NCBI GenBank assembly: GCA_963978545.1
Contig: OZ021722.1
Coordinates: forward strand, 6,033,201 to 6,097,200
Origin: Linyphia triangularis
Lineage: Eukaryota; Arthropoda; Arachnida; Araneae; Linyphiidae
Direction: 5' to 3'
DNA length: 64,000 bases
Within the stretch, counting starts at the first letter, position 1, and every line of letters begins with the position of its first letter. The notes under the pieces were generated by a model. That model saw nothing but the letters and a program-made list of their open reading frames with translations. It made no database searches and was not told where the DNA came from. The translations under genes and the position numbers were made by a program. Of this stretch, positions 56,651 to 64,000 are shown one piece after another.

Positions 56651-57310
56651 GTCCCAGAGGCAACTGCAATTTTTGTACCCCATCGAACATCATTCTGAAT
56701 TTCTCATAGAAATTGGAGAAAAGTGAGTAGATTACAAATCCACTGATCTGCCGTGGCAAAAATGGCCGAAACTGATCAATAATAGACTTGGAATGAGTTA
56801 AACTAAAATCCGATTGCCAAATGTGTTATAACTTGCCAAAAATAGAACAAACTTATTCGTCTGGCAACCCACTTCATTTTGATTTTCAAAGAGAAAAAGG
56901 GCAAACGATTTCTGATCTTTGGCTCGGAAAACTTATATCTTTTAAAAATAAGCCAAATTGGCGACATCAGTTACGTCATAAGTGGCGTAATATTTTCTGC
57001 CAACTTGGCTCCATTTTAATAGATGGAAGTAGACCGTCGCCAAATATCTGAATCTTCTGCAACCTTCTTAATTGAAAATTAAAGAGTGAGGGTTACCAAA
57101 TATAAAAAAAAAAGCTCATTATTTGGCAAGTTATGGCGCATTTGGCAATTGGATTTAGCTCAACTTATTAAAAGTCGATTTTTGACTAGTTTCTGCCATT
57201 TTTGCCACGGCAGACCAGTGGATTCGTAATCTACTCACTTTTCTCTAATTTCTATAAGAAATTCAGAATGATGTTCGATGGAGTCCGAAAATTGCAGTCG
57301 CCTCTCAGTC
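56651..57310. mobile_element. Foldback element B, copy 3
   Basis: Complete 660-bp copy: left arm from gtcccagaggcaactgcaat, centre near cagttacgtcataagtggcg (about 56968-56987), right arm ending attgcagtcgcctctcagtc. TA lies on both sides (56649-56650 and 57311-57312). It is oriented opposite to copy 1, judging from arm-specific differences. Confidence 0.82.
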
Positions 57311-57312
57311 TA

Positions 57313-58227
57313 ATAGCAAAGTTTATATTTTATGTGAAGCACCAAACGATATATTAGCGCGAAATATACTAAAAATTATCTCTTTCATTCGTGTTTGGAG
57401 ACTTGGCGTTGTTATTTTGGCGTAATAGAATTTTCTGGAAAATCATTCTTACTTGTATCAGAACAGATGTACTTGTGAAGTGAATACGTTAAGATGACAC
57501 AAATAAGTTATTTTATTCTTCTAAAGGAATTTTACAATATATAAAACAAGCGAAACAAATCGCTAACAAGATATCAGTAGAATTTAAGTTGACCCGACTC
57601 AACACTAGCAAAGCAATCTACTTCCATGCTGCTCGAAACCCCAAAGCTACATTCACAACAGCTCAATACCAGAACATCAACGGACTTTGCCATATACACT
57701 TTGCACTCTACTCTATCATTCTATACACTTTGTACTATACACTTTATACCAAACAATATAGACTTTGTACTGTGCACACTTCACTGGCAACGGCAGAATT
57801 ATTTTCAGGGGAGGGGGGGGGGGGTGTAAGTTTTAGTTCAAACATTGATTTTTCAAAAATGATAATTGATCTTCTTACTGAAATGCTAATAATTAGTTAA
57901 AATATTAACTTTATGTTCAAGTGAGTAATTTTCTTCTCGTATTATAATTATTTTTTTCCGGTGAATTTTACCTTTTTCTCTATTTCATTCTTATTTTTCA
58001 AACTCCAAGTGCACCCTCTTGACTCGCCATCCATGTTCTACTTTATGCCATATTTTATACTTTATGCTTTGTATGGTACACATTATACTTAATACTATAT
58101 ACTTAATACTATATACTTAATACTATATACTTAATACTATATACTTAATACTATATACTTAATACTATTTGTCATAAACTTTATATTCGATACTATACAA
58201 TTAATACTATATACCATAGACTTTATT
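57313..58227. repeat. Cryptically simple sequence with a 14-bp tandem repeat
   Basis: About 57690-58560 is full of degenerate ctttgtactatacacttta-like motifs. At about 58086-58170 this becomes a clean tandem of ttaatactatatac (14 bp, about six copies). A G run lies at 57812-57824. The open frame at 57589-57900 has no recognised domain. The SINE at 58228 interrupts the region. Confidence 0.75.
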
Positions 58228-58406
58228 GCCGACCAAACGGTATAGTGGTTAGCGTGCTAGCTTCTAGAACTCGAGGTTGCTGGTATGAGTCTCGTGTTAG
58301 GCATGGGTGTTTGTAAATGTATGTTGGCTTGTCTAATGACGAATGTTTCGGCGCATTATAGCCCTCGTGTTGCTGACGGCGCCAGATAATCTGAAAACAA
58401 CCAACC
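58228..58406 (+). repeat. SINE-1 copy
   Basis: Full-length copy with a mutated B box (gctggtatgagtctcgtg). The target-site duplication ccatagactttatt is on both sides. Confidence 0.95.
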
Positions 58407-58619
58407 ATAGACTTTATTCTTTGTGCCGTACAATTTTAATTTTATATCATACATCTTATACAATATACCTTGTACTTTTTACCATACACTTAATACTATA
58501 TTACCTACACTTTAAGCTTTGTACCTTGTACTTTTATCTTTTACCATACACTTTTTACTCGACAATTTATTGTACTCACTAATAATCATATTACACTCCG
58601 AAAAATCCCCAACGGCAGC

Positions 58620-59870
58620 CTTTTGTAGGCTGGCAACATTCTCCAGAATTCTAGAAATATCCAGATAACCTAACCGTTGACATTACCTTAAAGCTTATGT
58701 CACTGACGTTATTTTTTTATTTTTTTTTACTTTAATAAAAAGGTGAGAATAAATTTATATGCAGAATAAAAATCTAACTTGCGAAATATTTGCATTGCGC
58801 ACAATTATTTATAAGTTTAAAACAATACTATACTAAACTTCAACTTAACTAGACATCACTTAGACGATAGATCGTCACAGTGCTCATAGGTATTTAATCC
58901 ATTTTGACGGAGTGAAGACATAATTCTCGTCAAACCTTACAGCCTTTTGTTCTCTACAGGGTTGTGGTTTGGCGAACATTATGCTTTCACGCTGCCAAAA
59001 TGGATTAAATACCTACGAGCACTGTGACGATCTATCGTCTAACTGATGTCTAGTTAAGTTGAAGTTTAGTATAGTATTTCAAATTTTGCTCTACTTTTAC
59101 ATATCCTGAAGTTAGAAGGATAATACATGTGAATAGGTTATTAAAAAAAAAATTATACAACAAAAGTAAATATTTTTAAACCGTTGCCATTACCTTAAAT
59201 CTTATTTTTTTTTTTTACTGAAATAAAACGGTATAAATAAAAGTAAATGCAGAATAAAAATATAATTTACGAAATATTTGCATTAAGTACAATTATTTAC
59301 AAGCTTGTAACAATATTAATATTTCAAGTACTGCATTACTTTTATGTCAACTTGAAGTTGGACAAGGAATACATGTGATAGGTTTATTCAAAATAATAAC
59401 CTATCACAACAAAATTAAATGTTTTTGCAACTTATATTACCTATGCTAATTATTTTACTTTGATAAAAAGGTATAAATAAAAGTAAATGCAGAATAAAAA
59501 TATAATTTACGAAATATTTGCATTAAGTACAATTATTTACAAGCTTGTAACAATATTAATATTTCAAGTACTGCATTACTTTTATGTCAACTTGAAGTTG
59601 GACAAGGAATACATGTGATAGGTTTATTCAAAATAATAACCTATCACAACAAAATTAAATGTTTTTGCAACTTATATTACCTATGCTAATTATTTTACTT
59701 TGATAAAAAGGTATAAATAAAAGTAAATACAGAATAAAAATACAATTTGCGTAACATTGTTTCATTAACTAAAATTATTAACAAGTTTCTATCAATATTA
59801 ATATTTCAAATGCAGCGCTTCTTGAAGGTCAACCTGAAGCTTGAAATTAGAGTAGTAGTCCAGTAGAAAT
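58620..59870. repeat. 240-bp tandem repeat, four units, one carrying a MITE
   Basis: Unit starts near 58725, 59221, 59461 and 59701 (aagtaaatgcagaataaaaa marks each of the last three). The sequence 59231-59460 appears identical to 59471-59700. The first unit is older and is lengthened by MITE C copy 4 (58828-59074). The fourth is diverged and runs out near 59870. Confidence 0.93.
58828..59074. mobile_element. Palindromic MITE C, copy 4
   Basis: Best-preserved copy (247 bp): CTATACTAAACTTCAACTTA...AAGTTGAAGTTTAGTATAG with TA at 58826-58827 and 59075-59076. The neighbouring tandem units show the uninterrupted site, confirming the insertion and its TA duplication. Confidence 0.94.
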
Positions 59871-60400
59871 GCTAAAAAGGAGTAAAAAGCTGAAAAACGA
59901 ATGAACTTAACACAGAGATCTCTTCTCTTGAGCATCGCTCATCAACGATCGTTTTATCCTCTTCTCTGTTTCACTTATAAGAAAGGAAAAAGTAAGTTTT
60001 ATCATATAGTATATCGCCAAAATCGTCATTTTGGCGTTACTTTCTCCTTGCCTATGTATGGTTGGTTGTATTCAGATTATCTGGCGCCGTCAGCAACACG
60101 AGGGCTATAATGCGCCGAAACTTTCGTCATTAGACAAGCCAACATACATTTACAAACACCCATGCCTAACACGGGACTCGGAACCCGCAACCTCGCGGTC
60201 TAGAAGCTAGCACGCTAACCACTACACCGTTTGGTCGGCTGGCTATGTATGGATTATCCCCAAAAAATATCTCCCAATTTGCCAATTTTTCAAACGTTTG
60301 AAAATATGAAAATGGTAATAACACTATCGCACGTCAAATTTAAACGTAGGGACCAGTATTATAGTGTAATTTGAAAGTTGTGCGATGTTTCACATCCCTA
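59871..60400 (+). repeat. Family M repeat, copy 7 (with a SINE)
   Basis: Right half of family M: gctgaaaaacgaatgaactt, tcgctcatcaacgatcgttt, tatcgccaaaatcgtcattt, and the terminus gaaagttgtgcgatgtttca (about 60372). SINE-1 is inserted at 60060. Confidence 0.78.
60060..60239 (-). repeat. SINE-1 copy
   Basis: Full-length minus-strand copy. The flanking repeat gcctatgtatgg / ggctatgtatgg is the target-site duplication, within family M copy 7. Confidence 0.94.
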
Positions 60401-61091
60401 GTTTTTATATTCAATTACTTAAAAAACAAAATGCCAAATATCCAACAAGTATTTATTTGGTTTGGTCGATATTTATCTGACCAAAGTTTGGATCGAAACG
60501 CATATTAGAACAATGTCCTTTCATTATTCAAAACAACACCTTACAAACAACAGGAAATAAATCCCAGAATTCAATCTTCATAAGTTTCTCTTTTTATAAT
60601 CAACTACTTTATATTCAATCGTGCTACAGTATTCATGTTTTAGCATCCGCGGTGTTTTTTCAAATAGAAATTGGAAAATGTTATCGATAACGCTTCGGTC
60701 GGATGCTGCTGACCTAGACACTTTTTCCCCCTTTTCCGGTGCCAAAGCTGTTTTAAACTATTTCGCTCACGCAATGCAGACTTTCCTTCTTTTTTTTTCT
60801 TGTTGTCTGTTTCCGATGATATCCAGCGCAAAAGTTAGCACCATCGAGAACGCATTTGTGATAGTTTAATCTGAGCTGAAAACTTCTAGTTGAACTGCTA
60901 TTTTAAAAGTGATTTTTATTTTGAATCTGGACTGTTTCTCTGTAATCCGATGCAAAGCTCTTAACAAATATCGGGGAATAAAAAAACTTAATTTTCGATT
61001 TTTTCTTCTTCCTTAAACTGAAATAATACAACCCATGAAAACCTAGTTTTTATATCAAACCCTCATATGCATATGCACCATTGCGGGTTCG
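60401..61091. other. Spacer, part of a family N end
   Basis: The stretch 61019-61075 (aaataatacaacccatgaaa ... tcatatgcat) matches one end of family N. An open frame at 60621-60869 has mixed composition but no recognised family, so I do not call a gene. Confidence 0.45.
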
Positions 61092-61276
61092 GCCGACCAA
61101 ACGGTATAGTGGTTAGCGTGCTGGCTTCTAGACCGCGAGGTTGCGGGTTCCGAGTCCCGTGTTAGGCATGGGTGTTTGTAAATGTATGTTGGTTTGTTAA
61201 ATGACGAAATGTTTCGGCGCATTATAGCCCTCGTGTTGCTGACGGCGCCAGATAATCTGAATGCAACCAACCAACC
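61092..61276 (+). repeat. SINE-1 copy inserted into another SINE-1
   Basis: Full-length copy. The target-site duplication ccattgcgggttc contains the B-box start of the neighbouring SINE, showing that it inserted into that copy. Confidence 0.95.
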
Positions 61277-61416
61277 ATTGCGGGTTCCGAGTCCCGTATT
61301 AGGCATGGGTGTTTGTAAATGTATGTTGGCTTGTCTAATGACGAATGTTTCGGCGCATTATAGACCTCGTGTTGCTGACGGCGCCAGATAATCTGAAAAC
61401 AGCCAACCAACCAACC
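61277..61416 (+). repeat. 5'-truncated SINE-1 copy (host of the previous one)
   Basis: It starts at the B box (gcgggttccgagtcccgtat) and runs to an (AACC)n tail. Its own target-site duplication, cctcatatgca, occurs before 61092 and after 61416, so it was a 5'-truncated insertion before the second SINE landed in it. Confidence 0.93.
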
Positions 61417-61771
61417 TCATATGCACCACAAAAGATCCATTCCGAACAATTTACTAACTTCTTTTTTTTTGTCTACAAAGCCTTATTGAATACATTGTCA
61501 TTCCAAAAAAAGTCGATTTGCTTATACTCATCTCGATTGATTGACAGAAAGTGGATTAATTAGCCATTCGAAGATTTGCCTCTTCAACCTCAATAAGGGA
61601 AAGTTTCAGTCTTTAAATATCACCAAATTAAACATGTTTGAAATAAACTTTGTATCTGGATAGTAGAACGAGAGTAAAAGCTGATGAGTCTGACGTAATG
61701 CAATATAGAAACGTGTGTAAAAGAGGTCTTTGCTTGACAGTCAAGACTTTATACGGTTTTCTTCGTAGTGG

Positions 61772-61918
61772 TCAAATACTTTGACAACTCGATATGAGCT
61801 CAAATACTTTGACAACTCGATATGAGCTCAAATACTTTGACAACTCGATATGAGCTCAAATACTTTGACAACTCGATATGAGCTCAAATACTTTGACAAC
61901 TCGATATGAGTCGACTCG
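61772..61918. repeat. 28-bp tandem repeat, five copies
   Basis: Five nearly identical units of tactttgacaactcgatatg/agctcaaa. The array is preceded by gtcaaatactttgac and followed by gtcgactcgatat. Confidence 0.96.
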
Positions 61919-62277
61919 ATATATAAAAAAAATATATTTAAAATGTTATTTTTATATGTTTGTTTTTCTTATTCTGACGTTGGATTCTTATACTGAATGC
62001 CAGAAATGCACATGATTTCAAGCATACATGATAGCAAAAACTAAAAATTATAAAAATAACTTGAATTACGACAAGCAAACCATATACAATGATCTAAAAG
62101 TATTTTTATGTATGTTATTTGAAAAAGAATTATAAAATAAGAATAGATTGAATTACGTCAAGCAAACCATATACAATGACCTAAAAGTACATTTATCTAT
62201 GCTATTGAAAAAAATAATTAAATGCATGGCCATCCATAATTTTTTTCAAATTTCTTCATAGAAGATTTTAATCTAGT
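61919..62277. other. AT-rich spacer with an 87-bp tandem duplication
   Basis: The stretch ttgaattacgacaagcaaac ... at about 62061 recurs at about 62148 (cgtcaagcaaaccatataca), continuing about 60 bp with a few changes. Confidence 0.8.
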
Positions 62278-62470
62278 CTACATGATGAGCTGGCCACGCA
62301 TGCCGAAGGTGCCGGGTTCAAATCCCGTATTAGGCAAGGATGTTTGTTGCGATTCGGAATCTACGTTAAGCTGGCATCATTTAGCCGGCCCGACCATTAA
62401 GGTCCCGGCTTCATTAGCCGTCATTGTGCATATAAATAGTTCGTCGTACACTAGTCAAATACTAGTCAAC
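62278..62470 (+). repeat. SINE-2 copy (best-preserved head)
   Basis: Contains gatgagctggccacgcatgc, the B-box gccgggttcaaatcccgtat, and the family-2 body (ggatgtttgttgcgattcgg, ctacgttaagctgg, cattagccgtcattgtgcat). A short extra segment (tttagccggcccgaccatta) duplicates part of the body. Confidence 0.85.
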
Positions 62471-62732
62471 ATGATAGTGTCGATTAGCATGTGTTTCTAT
62501 GTTCACCTTATATATCTTATTGATCAATGGAAATGTTTTTTGGGTAGTCTTATACCAAATCATTGTTATCCAAATATTAACAAATTTCTTTAGATATGCT
62601 TTAAATTTAGTATACATGAAAATAGCACTCTTCTGTATTCTGATGATTCCTTACTTATCGACCAGTGGAAATGTTTCTTAGATATTTGGTAGTCTTTCAC
62701 TAGATAACTGTGGCACACAACATATATACTAA

Positions 62733-63640
62733 TACTAGCTGAATACCCGTGCTGCGCTACGAAATTGATTTATCTAAATGGGAACTTTGCTTTGTTGAAA
62801 TGTTTTCCAAAATTTATAATTGAGAACATATTGGAAATAACACGATTAGAACGTTTATTACCCCCCTTTGGACTCTTTTTAATTAGTTAATCGAGATTGC
62901 AATAGTTTATTGTGCTTATGCTTGATCTTAGTTTTAAATTTCAAAGCTGTAACTGTATTGGAAGTGAGACCTTAAGATATTCCTCGTATAGTTTCAATGT
63001 TACGTCGACTTTTCATTCAACAACAATCATGACATTAACTACATTAATCAGTATCGGAATAACTTATTTTTTCTATATTTGCCTTTCTTAACATTTGCCC
63101 CAAAATATCAGAATTGTGACAACATTGGAAGTAGGTCATTCGGATATCCCTCGTTTGGAACTTTTAACCCCTGCTAGCCCCTAAAAGTTGGTTAATCTAG
63201 ATCGGAATAGCTTATTTTTTCTATGTTTATCATTGTTGACATTTGTACTTAATTTTAAAATTGTGACCATATAGGAAGTGGGACATTTGAATATTCCTCG
63301 TTTGGAACGTTTAACTCCTTTTCCACCCCTTAAAGTGGGTTAATCGAGATCGGAATAGCTTACTCTTTCTACATTGTCTTTATTGGTGTTCGCACCAGTT
63401 TTTAGAGTTGTGACGAAATGGGAAGTAGGGCATTCGAATATCCCTCGTTTGGAACGTTTAACCCCTTTTCGACCCCTTAAAGTGGGTTAATCGAGATCGG
63501 AATAGCTTACTTTTTCTATGTTTACCATTGTTGATATTTGTACCAATTTTCAGAGTTGTTGACATGTGGGAGAATGAGTGATGAGTGGGGGAGTGAGTCA
63601 GTGAATCAGTGAGTGAGGGCTCTGCCTTATATATAGAGAG
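62733..63640 (+). repeat. Family P element, copy 4
   Basis: Head tactagctgaatacccgtgc / tgcgctacgaaatt, followed by about six subrepeats (113-130 bp) with ggaagtgggacatttgaata-like, cctcgtttggaacgtttaac, cccttaaagtgggttaatcg and gatcggaatagcttactttt blocks. It ends in a GAGTGA-rich tract and tatatatagagagagat. It is the opposite-strand relative of 25080-25725. Confidence 0.85.
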
Positions 63641-64000
63641 AGATAATTCCTGTAACACTCCCATCTTAACTGTTATTTGAGTATGCTTTAATTCCCCCCC
63701 CCCCCCCTTCGATGCCAACGGGCAACTCTATGTATCATATAATCGTATAGAATTCATGTCATTAAATACTCCAGCAGCAAATCTATGCAGTTACGCAGGG
63801 AGGACAAATTGGACAAATTAAAGTTCAACTTTCAAAAAGCTATGAAAGAGAACCACTGTTCAGAATGACCTGAAATTTGTCCAGAATGTACGTGAAGAAA
63901 AGGAAAATGACATGGTATAAAAAATAAACAATTCGAACTTTTTTTCCCCTTCCCTAATGCTTATCATTACAACCTTTCTTTGGGTCGTGTCATTATAATC
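63641..64000. other. Spacer
   Basis: No gene seen. A C run is at 63697-63708. Confidence 0.45.

Noticed and set aside
57589..57900. 103-codon plus frame
   Set aside because: It reads through the cryptically simple ctttgtactatacactt region and a poly-G run; no domain.
60621..60869. 82-codon frame of mixed composition
   Set aside because: No recognised family, no splice signals, and an overlapping minus frame of similar quality; not enough to call a gene.

Overview
This is AT-rich, gene-poor nuclear DNA of an animal, most likely an arthropod and plausibly a spider. The spider guess rests on how familiar the jockey-like LINE protein fragments and the tRNA-derived SINEs look to me; no taxonomic search was possible. 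The window has long poly-A/T runs, GT-AG style splice signals, tandem satellites and very many interspersed repeats. There is no complete host gene. The best host-gene signal is one GC-rich candidate internal exon at 16688-16860, with textbook splice sites on both sides, so much of the window may be intron of a large gene.

Layout. 1-9 kb: SINEs, two types of long inverted-repeat (foldback) element (1655-2278 and 2291-2952), a TA-flanked palindromic MITE (5318-5557), a solo Gypsy-type LTR (6514-7205), and copies of a medium-sized repeat here called family M. 9-16 kb: a family N repeat, a pogo-like element, another palindromic MITE, and a TA-flanked pair of terminal repeats 2.0 kb apart. 16.6-20 kb: the candidate exon, then a decayed transposase-like pseudogene (about 17684-19430) carrying a SINE, then a complete pogo-like MITE. 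23.3-24.0 kb: a 20/22-bp minisatellite that grew inside a SINE. 25-28.2 kb: a LINE RNase H fragment (minus), a dead mariner transposase and a LINE reverse-transcriptase fragment (plus). 32-35 kb: a SINE cluster ending in a SINE/LINE 3'-end composite. 37.9-41.1 kb: a three-level nest, with family M containing a SINE that contains a 2,222-bp P-type transposon with a THAP-domain gene remnant. 42.8-44 and 62.7-63.6 kb: elements built of roughly 110-130 bp subrepeats. 49-50.5 kb: family M interrupted by a second solo LTR. 53.6-54.7 kb: a 64-copy 17-bp minisatellite with higher-order structure. 58.6-59.9 kb: a 240-bp tandem repeat with a MITE in one unit.

The window works as a record of transposition. 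At least 22 copies of one SINE family occur, many with 11-14 bp target-site duplications and an (AACC)n tail. The only LINE 3' end in the window has the same tail, which points to the machinery that mobilised the SINE. Nesting gives relative ages: family M and the foldback elements are older; SINEs, palindromic MITEs, solo LTRs and the P-like element landed in them. Every transposon coding region seen is broken. All family names come from motif recognition by eye, and copy boundaries given with 'about' are approximate.
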